Of a stretch of 18,923 bases of DNA, positions 7,201-15,412 are shown piece after piece. Numbering within the stretch: position 1 is the stretch's first letter; every line of letters starts with the position of its first letter. The stretch spans positions 1 through 18,923 of the forward strand of contig SVCR01000006.1 of NCBI GenBank assembly GCA_015058265.1, read 5' to 3'. Source of the DNA: Clostridiales bacterium (lineage in GTDB: Bacteria; Bacillota_A; Clostridia; Peptostreptococcales; Anaerovoracaceae). The position numbers were made by a program, and so were the translations under genes. The notes beneath the pieces were generated by a model. That model searched no databases, was not told the DNA's origin, and saw only the letters and a program-made list of their open reading frames with translations.

Positions 7201-7257
7201 TGTGAGTGCATCTTACAAATAGGAGGATACTTGAATTGTCACATACTATCGAGCTAA
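7050..7257 (+). other. Repeated tiny reading frames in the ABC operon leader
   Basis: Each 50-bp unit carries ATG GAT GT. Frames 7050-7094 (MDVKRLDKRTPWSV) and 7100-7144 (MDVRRLDRRVPWSV) are 14 codons each and close with TAG five bases before the next ATG. A third, 7150-7257, runs 35 codons through the degenerate unit and overlaps the ABC start at 7236 in another frame. None has a good ribosome binding site, so translation is uncertain. Confidence 0.25.
7221..7226 (+). promoter_or_regulatory. Ribosome binding site that fixes a TTG start
   Basis: A perfect AGGAGG lies nine bases before the TTG at 7236 and inside the longer open frame that begins with GTG at 7206. It makes the 7206 start unlikely. 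Confidence 0.8.
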
Positions 7258-9548
7258 GAAAGGTATCGAAGTATTACGCGACTGGTGATGCGGTCAGCAT
7301 GGGTTTTTCCAGGATCGATCTCGATCTTGATATGGGAGAATTCGTCGCCATCACCGGCGAGAGCGGCAGCGGTAAATCCACACTCCTCAATGTAATATCA
7401 GGACTTGATACTTACGAAGAGGGTGAGATGTTTGTGTGCGGCGAAGACACCACCGCATATACCACAGAGGATTATGAGCGCTACCGTAAGACTTATATAG
7501 GCAATATTTTTCAGGATTTCAATCTGATAAACAGCTATACAGTCTATCAGAATATAGAGGTCGTTATGCTGCTCAGCGGCAAGAAGAAGAAAGAATGCCG
7601 CAGGAGGATCCTCGATCTGCTTGACCTCGTAGGTCTGACAGAATACAGAAAGGTCAAAGTATCCAGGCTTTCAGGAGGTCAGAAGCAGAGAGTAGCTATC
7701 GCAAGGGCTTTGGCTAAGGACGCGCCTATCATCGTAGCCGACGAGCCTACAGGAAACCTCGACAGCACTTCAGCTGAGATCGTCTGGGAGACTTTGCATA
7801 AGGTCTCCAAGGACAAGCTGGTTGTTGTCGTCACGCATAACTACGATCAGGCTGAGCCTTACGTTACACGCAAGCTGACGATGCACGACGGCAAGATCAT
7901 AGAGGATAAGAGCTTTGCCCGCAGGGTCGAAGAGAAGGAAGAGAGCACAGTAAGATCGGCTTCCGGATTCGGCAATAAGAACCACAAGCCGGATATGAGA
8001 GTGCGTATGCCGCGCAAGATGCGTATGTCCTCCGAGCTGAGGCTGGGAGCGAGAAATACGTTCAATATCCCGGCGAAGTTCATGCTCCTGTTCATCGTCT
8101 ATTTCTTCGTGGCTACGGCTGTATTAGGCCAGTACGCGACGTCAAGGAACAGCCTGCATCAAGGTGAACTGATGGGCTACAATGACTATTTCAGGAATAC
8201 GAGCTCAGACAGGATGATCGTCAAACGCCAGGACGAGAAGGCTTTTACTCAGGAGGACATCGATAGGATATCTGCTAATTCCAATATACGCAACATCGTG
8301 AAGAACGACCTGCTTATTGACAGCGGTGTCAGCTTTACCCTGCAGGATTACTACGTAGAGGCTTCGATCTATCCTGCTGATATGATCAATGAGGAAGAGA
8401 TCAACTACGGAGGTCTTCCGGAGTCCGATTACGATATAGTAATAAAAGCGAATACCAACAATGACATATATTATCTCGCTGAAGAGGCAGGTGATTCGCT
8501 CATCGGCGAAACTATAGATCTCAAGGATATCTACGGCATGGAGAGCTATAAGTTCGACCAGCCGATCAGAGTCTGCGGGATCATACTGGATGATTCAGAA
8601 GTGAACGAGGATGATATATACGGGTATGCAACGGTCTATGCTAGCGACGCGGTCAGCGGTGAGCTGATCACATCCGCTATGGCGACGATGTCGAAGTCTA
8701 CTATCAATTATTCAGGGACCAAGGTCAGCAGTGAATTCGACAGGATGCTGTATTCATCGCCTCGCGTACCGCCCGGCAAAGCTTACATAATGGAAGATCA
8801 GGCTTACTATTATAAGGACGGTAAAGCTGAGGGCAAAACAGTAGGTGTAACGACTTCCAATACATTCTTCAAATCGTCGCAGACCTTCACCATCGACAAG
8901 ATCCTGACGACTAAGAATTTCAGCAGTCTTCTTGGAATGAGCAGTGAAGAGGCTGACCTGTACTACGAGTCGATATTTATAAATGAAAGGGATTTCAAGA
9001 ATCTTTACGAGAAGGGGCCTTACCAGATATCCGCATTCATGGTGAATGAGGCGGATTCAGATAAGACCGAGGCAGAGCTGCGCAGCGCAGGATATTCGGT
9101 GCTGCTGATGAAGAACGCGCTGACGGATGTTACCGGAGGCAGTGAATACATAGTAAAGCTCATGTCCAACGGCCGCCTTATCATAGGATTCATCATACTG
9201 TTCTACATAGCATACGCAGTCATAAGGCTGATCATGAGATCGAGGAATTCCTATTACTCGACACTCAGGATACTCGGAGCGACCAAGAAGAATACTGATA
9301 ACATCCTCAGGGTGGAACTGATCATAATGATGGCGCTTGCCTATGGGACGGACCTTCTTTTCGTCTATCTCGTACGGCATGGGATAATCAAGATAGACAG
9401 ATTGGAGTCGATACTTCATTATCTGACTTTCAAAGACTATGCAGCGCTTGCTCTGGTCCTTCTTGTGATGTCTGTTCTCATAGCTAACAGGTACTCAAGA
9501 AAGATCTTCACTAAGAGTGCTATGAAAGCATTCAGAGGGGAGGCGTAG
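7236..9548 (+). CDS. MacB-like ABC transporter, ATPase-permease fusion (first of pair)
   Basis: This is a 770-residue fusion starting at TTG 7236 (see the AGGAGG at 7221). The ATPase domain (about 1-225) is complete: Walker A GESGSGKST (41-49), Q93, signature LSGGQ (145-149), Walker B with D169 and catalytic E170, and H201. After a polar linker come TM1 (about 282-303), a large extracellular domain (about 304-647) and TM2-TM4 (about 648-667, 694-713, 735-753). That is the MacB/FtsX mechanotransmission topology. Such proteins do not carry substrate across the membrane; they couple ATP use to extracellular work on peptides, lipoproteins or cell-wall enzymes. The second gene follows after 3 bp, so the two probably form a heterodimer. 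No MacA-like partner or two-component system adjoins, and the substrate is unknown. A bacitracin/peptide-resistance role of the BceAB kind is possible but unsupported. Confidence 0.9.
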   Translation: MSHTIELRKVSKYYATGDAVSMGFSRIDLDLDMGEFVAITGESGSGKSTLLNVISGLDTYEEGEMFVCGEDTTAYTTEDYERYRKTYIGNIFQDFNLINSYTVYQNIEVVMLLSGKKKKECRRRILDLLDLVGLTEYRKVKVSRLSGGQKQRVAIARALAKDAPIIVADEPTGNLDSTSAEIVWETLHKVSKDKLVVVVTHNYDQAEPYVTRKLTMHDGKIIEDKSFARRVEEKEESTVRSASGFGNKNHKPDMRVRMPRKMRMSSELRLGARNTFNIPAKFMLLFIVYFFVATAVLGQYATSRNSLHQGELMGYNDYFRNTSSDRMIVKRQDEKAFTQEDIDRISANSNIRNIVKNDLLIDSGVSFTLQDYYVEASIYPADMINEEEINYGGLPESDYDIVIKANTNNDIYYLAEEAGDSLIGETIDLKDIYGMESYKFDQPIRVCGIILDDSEVNEDDIYGYATVYASDAVSGELITSAMATMSKSTINYSGTKVSSEFDRMLYSSPRVPPGKAYIMEDQAYYYKDGKAEGKTVGVTTSNTFFKSSQTFTIDKILTTKNFSSLLGMSSEEADLYYESIFINERDFKNLYEKGPYQISAFMVNEADSDKTEAELRSAGYSVLLMKNALTDVTGGSEYIVKLMSNGRLIIGFIILFYIAYAVIRLIMRSRNSYYSTLRILGATKKNTDNILRVELIIMMALAYGTDLLFVYLVRHGIIKIDRLESILHYLTFKDYAALALVLLVMSVLIANRYSRKIFTKSAMKAFRGEA

Positions 9549-9551
9549 CAT

Positions 9552-12014
9552 ATGATCAAGATCGATAATGTCAATAAATACTATAACAAGGGCAAAGCCA
9601 ACGAGATCCATGTTATCGATAACACATCCATGCTGCTGCCGGAGCGCGGCATCGTCTGTCTCCTCGGACCGTCAGGCTGCGGTAAGACGACCCTCCTGAA
9701 CGCTATTGGAGGACTCGACAGCGTTGACAGCGGCAATATCTTCATCGATGATCAGCAGATCACCAAAGCTACATCGGGGAAGATCGATACCATCAGAAAT
9801 GCCAGGATAGGATACATATTCCAGAACTTCAACCTGCTGGATGACAAGACGGTATTCGAGAATGTCGCAGTTGCCCTGCGGATGATAGGGATCAGGAATT
9901 CCCGGATGATCAAAGAGAGGGTCAACTACTGCCTGGAGAAGGTCGGCATCTATCAGTACCGTAACAGGCTGACGAGCGCTCTTTCCGGAGGACAGAGGCA
10001 GAGGGTCGCGATAGCCAGAGCTATCGTCAAGAACCCTAGGATCATCATCGCCGACGAGCCTACAGGAAACCTCGACAGCGCGAACACCCTCGAGATCATG
10101 AACATAATCAAGTCCATCTCAAGGGAGAGGCTGGTAATACTTGTTACCCACGAGAAGAAGATAGCTGAATTCTACTCTGATCATGTCGCCGAGATGAAGG
10201 ACGGCAAGATCATCAAAGCGTATAACAACGACTCTTCCAGATTCCTCGATTATCAGCTGGAGAACAAGATCTACCTCAAGGATCTTCCGGTCAAAAAAGA
10301 GTTCAGCGAGGATGACGTAGATATCAAGGTCTACAGTGAAGAGGAGAGGCAGGCTAATATAACCTTCGTCATCAGAGGCAACAACCTGTACATCGATACA
10401 GGAGGGCGGCTCAACGTGGTCGATGAGACATCGAATGTCGAGATGATCGACGACCACTACACTAAAATGGATGAGACCTTCTTCAAAGGCGCTGACTTTG
10501 ACTACGGTGCACATCTGCCTAAGAACTACAAGGCAAAATATTCTTCAATATACAGATTCAGCAATCTCATCAGTTCCGGATGGAAGACGGTCAAAGGTTT
10601 CAAGAAAGTCAGGAAATTCCTGATGATCGGCTTCGTCTTCGCGGCAATGTTCACCTTCCTCGCTGTAAGTAATGCGAGAGGAATATTCGATGTCCAGCCT
10701 GAGGACTACAGGACGACGAACGGTAACTATATCACTGTCGCCAACCCGGAGAAGTCGAACAATCTGATGCAGTCTGTAGAGGCGCTGGAGGAAGTGTCAT
10801 ATATAATACCGAGCAATACCGTCAAGGGCATCAATTTCCCAATGGACGACTATCTCCAGACCAGCACCGCATATGCTTATCTCAAGGTTTCTCTTGCGAA
10901 AACAGAGGTGCTGAAAGAGGAAGACCTGATATACGGCTCGATGCCTGAAAGCAGCAGGGAGGTAGTGGTCGACAAGCTCGTCTGTGACAGATTCATCAAG
11001 GAACAGCTGGGCAAATCGATAGGTATCGATGATCCTGAGAAGTTCCTCGGCCGCCGCCTGAGTGTACGGAATCTTGAAGACTTCAGGATCGTAGGTATCT
11101 CAGACACTCATTCTCCGTCGATGTTCGTGGATGACAGTCAGCTGGTATATATTCTGGCCAACGCGGACAGTGATGTTGAGGAGGACTACGAGTTCGGCAT
11201 GATGGAAGAGGAAGAGGATACATCTGATGATCCGGTCAAGAGCGGTCAGGTGAGGAGCATCAACCTCGCTCAGTCGAGACTGGCAATAACCAAGGGCAAG
11301 AAGCCTGAGAGCATGTATGAGGTCCTCATCAATAAAGAGCACGCTGAAGAATACGCCATCGGCAGGACGGTACCTGTCAGGATGGCGGGGCACAAGCTCA
11401 AAGTAGTCGGTTATTATTCGAGTGACAACGCTTCGGAAGACACTTACTACGTAGCAGATGAGACCATCAGGCAGGACTTTATACGTAAACAGAAAGAGTT
11501 TACGGTATATGCTGATGATCTTGATGAAGCGAAGAGAGTGATCGAGGCTCACGGAGTCAAGTGCAAGATCAATGATACGCGCGACAAGAAAGCATACATC
11601 CATGAGAGAAGAAGCCAGCTGACTTCGGCTCTGCTGGTCGCGGGCATCATCCTCCTGGTTTCACTCGTCGAGATGTTCCTGATGCTGAGATCGTCATTCC
11701 TGTCCAGGATCAAAGAAGTAGGAACGCTGAGAGCGATCGGGCTCAAGAAGAGAGATATCTACAGGATGTTTACGGGAGAGATCCTGGTCATCACTGTGAT
11801 CACAGCTGTTCCGGGTATAGCACTGATGTATTACCTGCTCAGCAATATAGTCAAGATATCTGACTTCTTCGAGGGAATGTACATGATCACTCCTCTGACA
11901 GCTGTCATCTCGCTTGCTATAGGGCTGTTCTTCAACCTGATAGCAGGACTGATACCGGTCTTCTTCACTATGAGAAAGACGCCGGCGCAGATACTGTCAA
12001 GAACTGATATCTGA
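9552..12014 (+). CDS. MacB-like ABC transporter, ATPase-permease fusion (second of pair)
   Basis: The ATG at 9552 is preceded by GGGGAGG (9537-9543), which lies in the last codons of the first ABC gene, so translation is probably coupled. The 820-residue protein has Walker A GPSGCGKTT (39-47), Q91, LSGGQ (144-148), D168-E169 and H200, all intact. TM1 is about 356-375, the extracellular domain about 376-692, and TM2-TM4 about 693-712, 744-763 and 782-805. Between the ATPase and TM1 lies a cytosolic insert of roughly 150 residues, much longer than in its partner and rich in Asp/Glu (for example EFSEDDVDIKVYSEEER). The extracellular part also has an acidic patch (MMEEEEDTSDD). Equal architecture, a shared operon and unequal linkers point to a heterodimer. 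Substrate unknown. Confidence 0.9.
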   Translation: MIKIDNVNKYYNKGKANEIHVIDNTSMLLPERGIVCLLGPSGCGKTTLLNAIGGLDSVDSGNIFIDDQQITKATSGKIDTIRNARIGYIFQNFNLLDDKTVFENVAVALRMIGIRNSRMIKERVNYCLEKVGIYQYRNRLTSALSGGQRQRVAIARAIVKNPRIIIADEPTGNLDSANTLEIMNIIKSISRERLVILVTHEKKIAEFYSDHVAEMKDGKIIKAYNNDSSRFLDYQLENKIYLKDLPVKKEFSEDDVDIKVYSEEERQANITFVIRGNNLYIDTGGRLNVVDETSNVEMIDDHYTKMDETFFKGADFDYGAHLPKNYKAKYSSIYRFSNLISSGWKTVKGFKKVRKFLMIGFVFAAMFTFLAVSNARGIFDVQPEDYRTTNGNYITVANPEKSNNLMQSVEALEEVSYIIPSNTVKGINFPMDDYLQTSTAYAYLKVSLAKTEVLKEEDLIYGSMPESSREVVVDKLVCDRFIKEQLGKSIGIDDPEKFLGRRLSVRNLEDFRIVGISDTHSPSMFVDDSQLVYILANADSDVEEDYEFGMMEEEEDTSDDPVKSGQVRSINLAQSRLAITKGKKPESMYEVLINKEHAEEYAIGRTVPVRMAGHKLKVVGYYSSDNASEDTYYVADETIRQDFIRKQKEFTVYADDLDEAKRVIEAHGVKCKINDTRDKKAYIHERRSQLTSALLVAGIILLVSLVEMFLMLRSSFLSRIKEVGTLRAIGLKKRDIYRMFTGEILVITVITAVPGIALMYYLLSNIVKISDFFEGMYMITPLTAVISLAIGLFFNLIAGLIPVFFTMRKTPAQILSRTDI

Positions 12015-12048
12015 TAACGGTCGGATCCCGGGACCGACGCCTGTTATC
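12013..12048 (+). other. Bulged hairpin at the end of the ABC operon
   Basis: GATAAC (12013-12018, overlapping the stop codon) pairs with GTTATC (12043-12048). Inside it GTCGG (12020-12024) pairs with CCGAC (12034-12038). No T tract follows. It precedes the real terminator and may stabilise the 3' end. Confidence 0.45.
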
Positions 12049-12085
12049 GGCAAGAAAAGAAAAGAAGAGAATAGAATAGAAGAGA

Positions 12086-12124
12086 AGAGCTGTATATCCG
12101 TCAGGGATATACAGCTCTGTTTTT
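12086..12124. terminator. Strong terminator between convergent transcription units
   Basis: A perfect 14-bp stem (12086-12099 with 12105-12118) and loop GTCAG are followed on the plus strand by GTTTTT. On the minus strand the hairpin is followed by a T/C-rich tract (complement of the A/G run 12050-12085). It can thus stop both the ABC operon and the leftward phosphatase transcript. Confidence 0.93.
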
Positions 12125-12156
12125 ACTATCGATCATTTCTGCCGGCAGTTCCGGTG

Positions 12157-13428
12157 CTACAGATAGCTGATCTCGACCTCCTTGAGGTAGTTGTTTCTCA
12201 ATGCAGTCGCCATCTGCTCTATCAGAGGAAATCTGACGCCTATCTTGGCGGCCAGGGTAGGATCATCGGTCTCGTCGTTGATCTTGGTGCCTACGACGAA
12301 CTCCACCTGGTCAGTATTACGGAGTATCTTGATGAACCTTCTTGCCGGATCCTCAGGCATGTTCTTCAGCAGGACTTTTCTTGTAAGTCTGTCGGATACT
12401 GCGGAGAGTGTCAGCATTCCTTCGGTGACCAGATCGATCCCCTCTATGATGCTGGCAGGCGGAAGCGATCCGGATGGCGATCTGTCGGCTTTGACAGCTT
12501 TGCCCAGCTCACGAGCAACGATCTTGGCTGTAGTGCCTCCGCAGACGATGACATTGCCGCGATAGTTTTCGATGATACTCTTGAGCTTCTTGTCAGACTC
12601 GCGGTTTCTCGGAGCGCCTGTGACGATAAGAGTGCGGCGAGGTTTCCTGACATGGACTGCCACACAGGTGATATCGTCGTTCGCTTTATAATTATCTCTC
12701 TTGTAAGCCTCGGTGACTATCTCACGAGTCAGATCTCTGGATGAGATGTCAGGATTCCGCTTGAGGACATTCTGAACGAATTCTCGTACGTTCTCTTCGC
12801 CCCAGCCTTTGTTCATTGATGCCAGAACAGCTTCTCTTGCGGAAGGAAGTTTTCCTCCGTACACCTTCGGCTCGTCCCTGAGAGGCATTTTGCCGAGAGA
12901 AATACCCGCCTGAGCAACGCCGTCACTGAAGAATATCAGGCGGTCATCGCACCTCATGCTGAAAGATGAAGAGTAAACTATCTCTTTCTTGATTGCTGAC
13001 TTGCGGTGAAGTCTGGTGGCTGTCTTATCCCAATCGACAGGATCGGATCCGGAAAATCTCAGGCTCACCGGATTGTCATATTCTATGAGATCAACATCTA
13101 TGAATGACTTGTCGTTCGAAAAAATGACTTTGGCGATCGTAAATGTCGCGTAGCTGATCCCTTTTTCCTTGTCTATAGGCAAAGTATCCATGATGATCTC
13201 GGCTGAATGGTTGAGATCTATCGGAGAGAAGGACAGCTTGTTCGCCATGTGCGAAGTAAGGGAAGCCAGAACGTTGGCTTTGACTCCGCTGCCGAGACCG
13301 TCAGATAATGTCGCTGTTATGATATTGCTTCCCGGCTCTCTGTCCAGCAGGAATACATCGCCGCCTATCTGCTGACCGTGCTTGTACAGCTGCTGATAGT
13401 CGATGTCTATGCATATGTCATTCATCAT
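12157..13428 (-). CDS. SpoIIE/PP2C-type serine/threonine phosphatase linked to a sensory hydrogenase homologue
   Basis: This 423-residue soluble protein has an N-terminal SpoIIE (PPM) phosphatase domain (about 1-260). Metal-binding acidic residues are at the expected places: D24 in IGGDVF, D43-G44 in LSDGLGSG, D169-G170 in FFSDGVAQ, and D251-D252 in ANDDITCV. It should therefore dephosphorylate phospho-Ser/Thr protein targets with Mn/Mg. Residues about 262-423 form a second region (VIVCGGTTAKIVAREL and onward) that I cannot assign. It lacks the N-terminal membrane part of true SpoIIE and has no anti-anti-sigma gene beside it. Its ATG overlaps the stop of the upstream gene as ATGA, so the two are translationally coupled and probably form one signalling pair. 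The ATG at 13425 is an alternative start. The target is unknown. Confidence 0.88.
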   Translation of the reverse strand: MMNDICIDIDYQQLYKHGQQIGGDVFLLDREPGSNIITATLSDGLGSGVKANVLASLTSHMANKLSFSPIDLNHSAEIIMDTLPIDKEKGISYATFTIAKVIFSNDKSFIDVDLIEYDNPVSLRFSGSDPVDWDKTATRLHRKSAIKKEIVYSSSFSMRCDDRLIFFSDGVAQAGISLGKMPLRDEPKVYGGKLPSAREAVLASMNKGWGEENVREFVQNVLKRNPDISSRDLTREIVTEAYKRDNYKANDDITCVAVHVRKPRRTLIVTGAPRNRESDKKLKSIIENYRGNVIVCGGTTAKIVARELGKAVKADRSPSGSLPPASIIEGIDLVTEGMLTLSAVSDRLTRKVLLKNMPEDPARRFIKILRNTDQVEFVVGTKINDETDDPTLAAKIGVRFPLIEQMATALRNNYLKEVEISYL

Positions 13429-15221
13429 TGCTGGTCACCCGCGCTTTCTTCTACAAGACCATGATCTCCGGAAGAGTCCTGAGGAACGTCGAATTCTTCG
13501 ATCAGGGAATTGAGCACGATCTCTGTTTCTGCGGCATTCTCGCCGAGAAGCGAAGCGATCTGCTGTACTGTCTTCAGCGATCTGGTGATAACATCTTCTG
13601 CCTTCTCAATGACTGCCTCGCGGCGTACACTCGGTGTGGTGATATCTTCAAACATGGCACCGAGAAGCATCTTGCTCTCAACAAGGAAGAATGTGACTCT
13701 CATGATCTTGCCGTCGTGTCTGAATCTGTACTGAGCAGGCTTATTCATATAGAACTGTTCTCTGAACTTATCTTCGAAAGGAACGAACATCGATACAGGC
13801 GCGCCGCGGAATGATCTCAGGCCTTCCGCATCCAGGAATGAGTCAGGATAGTCTTCGAAGATCTGGACGAATCGCTTGTTCAGGTCAGCAATATTCAGCT
13901 CATTGTCTACAATGACTACGCCGTGCGGTATGGTTGAGAGAAGCATATCGACCTTGCTCTCAGCGTCCTTACGCATCTTGGTCACGCACATCTCAGCTTC
14001 TGCGATGCCTGCAATAAGAGCCTTTGCCATGTCGCGGCATGTAGCGTATCCGCATCCGCCGCAATTGAGCTCATCTTCAGGGCCATTCTTGCCGAGTCTG
14101 CGGAGCGCTTTCGTGATATCGTCCTCGGTATATTCCAATTCAGGGATCCCGGCAGGAGCAGGAGGCTCCGCGTTGAGTATCCCGTAGCCTTTGCGAAGGA
14201 TCTCCCTCGCGAATTCAGCATCTCCGTCGAATACATTAGGCTCTGACAGTCTTGTCATGACATGGCTGGCGACCGCTTTCTTGCGTACAACAGCGGAATC
14301 TATACGGGAAGTTCCCGGACCGTTGATGCAGCCGCCTTCGCAGTTCAGAGTCTCCAGGAAATCAGCGGTGTGGGTCCCTCTCAAGGAGGACATGATACGC
14401 TCCGTACCGGAGACAGACAGGGCTGCCTGTTCGACGAATTTGTTCATCCATATCTTGGATGTTTCGATCTGACCGTTTTCGATAGGATAGATCGCGGCTT
14501 TGCCGGCTTTGGCAGGAACGAACTCGATAGGGATACCGGTATCGATATCATCGAGATTGATATTTTCCTCCTCGAACCATTGCTCTACTTCTGTATATGT
14601 GAGGGCGATATCCGGATAGCCCGGATGCTCATCTGCTTCGAGTTTCTTGGCTATGCACGGTCCTATGAATACGACTATGATGTCATTGCCGTATAAGTGC
14701 CTCAGATAAGCGCTGTGTGCCTGCAGCGGTGATGGTACCGGAGCCAGCGCTGACACGTATTCAGGGAAGTACTTCCTGACCAGCTCTACTACTGACGGAC
14801 AAGCAGTAGAGATGAAGCTGGCTGATCCGTGCTCTATAACATACATGTCCAGTGCCTGTGATACAAGAGCGGCGCCGATAGCGGTTTCTGAAACAGCATC
14901 AAAGCCCAGCTTATACAGTGCTCTGATGAAGTTCTCTTCATAGCCCGTAAACTCAGATACGTATGAAGGGGCTATAGAAGCTATGACACGGCGTTTTGAC
15001 ATAAAGGCCATAGAAACGCGGTCGACGTCATTCCTGATCTGCTTTACACCATTAGGGCATGCCTTGACGCATGTCCCGCAGAATGTGCATCTGTCATGCA
15101 GGATCTCTGCGTGAGCGTCCTTGATCTGGATAGCTTTGACAGGACATGTACGTACGCATTTGTAGCAGTCCCTGCAGTTGCTGATCTCAGTATAGATCGG
15201 TAGTCTTTCAGTTGTTTCCAT
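13425..15221 (-). CDS. HydS-like sensory [FeFe] hydrogenase homologue with PAS domain
   Basis: Starting at ATG 15221 (598 aa); the GTG at 15230 is rejected because it lies in the ribosome binding site AGAGGTG. Domains in order: two [4Fe-4S] ferredoxin motifs (C16, C19, C22, C26; C45, C48, C51, C55); an [FeFe] hydrogenase large-subunit domain (about 75-350) keeping all four H-cluster cysteines (C141 in STACP, C189 in GPCIAKK, C294 and C298 in NCEGGC); a four-Cys Fe-S domain (C387, C390, C395, C412); a PAS domain (about 415-530); and a helical tail. The residue before C141 is Ala140, where catalytic enzymes have the proton-transfer Cys. This layout is that of group C sensory hydrogenases, which are thought to sense H2 or redox state. 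It has no kinase of its own and is coupled to a SpoIIE phosphatase. No HydE/F/G maturases are in the window. Confidence 0.9.
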   Translation of the reverse strand: METTERLPIYTEISNCRDCYKCVRTCPVKAIQIKDAHAEILHDRCTFCGTCVKACPNGVKQIRNDVDRVSMAFMSKRRVIASIAPSYVSEFTGYEENFIRALYKLGFDAVSETAIGAALVSQALDMYVIEHGSASFISTACPSVVELVRKYFPEYVSALAPVPSPLQAHSAYLRHLYGNDIIVVFIGPCIAKKLEADEHPGYPDIALTYTEVEQWFEEENINLDDIDTGIPIEFVPAKAGKAAIYPIENGQIETSKIWMNKFVEQAALSVSGTERIMSSLRGTHTADFLETLNCEGGCINGPGTSRIDSAVVRKKAVASHVMTRLSEPNVFDGDAEFAREILRKGYGILNAEPPAPAGIPELEYTEDDITKALRRLGKNGPEDELNCGGCGYATCRDMAKALIAGIAEAEMCVTKMRKDAESKVDMLLSTIPHGVVIVDNELNIADLNKRFVQIFEDYPDSFLDAEGLRSFRGAPVSMFVPFEDKFREQFYMNKPAQYRFRHDGKIMRVTFFLVESKMLLGAMFEDITTPSVRREAVIEKAEDVITRSLKTVQQIASLLGENAAETEIVLNSLIEEFDVPQDSSGDHGLVEESAGDQQ

Positions 15222-15270
15222 AGGCGGCACCTCTTACTTTGATGATTGTCAATAAAATATCTACGTTAAT

Positions 15271-15279
15271 ATAATATCA
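15271..15279 (-). promoter_or_regulatory. Possible extended -10 promoter for the hydrogenase-phosphatase pair
   Basis: On the minus strand TGATATTAT fits an extended -10 (TG, one base, TATTAT). The -35 is weak. It would give a leader of about 40-45 nt. An overlapping TATATT three bases downstream is an alternative. Confidence 0.35.
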
Positions 15280-15342
15280 TATACGCATACATTTATCATG
15301 CAGTACGTCCCGTTTCCGGCAGCCTTATTAATTGTTAATACT

Positions 15343-15372
15343 TTGTAAGATAGGCATGCAATGTGATACAAT
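15343..15372 (+). promoter_or_regulatory. Promoter for glnS
   Basis: TTGTAA (15343-15348) and TACAAT (15367-15372) are 18 bp apart. Start would fall near 15379, giving a leader of about 35 nt. This is too short for a T-box, and no T-box sequence is seen. Confidence 0.6.
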
Positions 15373-15412
15373 ACTCGTATCTATGAGAAAATACGCTTTA
15401 GGGGGTAGGATA

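Noticed and set aside
6972..7235. T-box or other known riboswitch in the ABC leader
   Set aside because: There is no T-box core or known aptamer sequence. The leader is mostly the 50-bp repeats.
15327..15348. Rex-type redox operator between the divergent hydrogenase homologue and glnS promoters
   Set aside because: A perfect half-site TTGTTAA is at 15332-15338 within ATTAATTGTTAAT, but the second half-site is poor.
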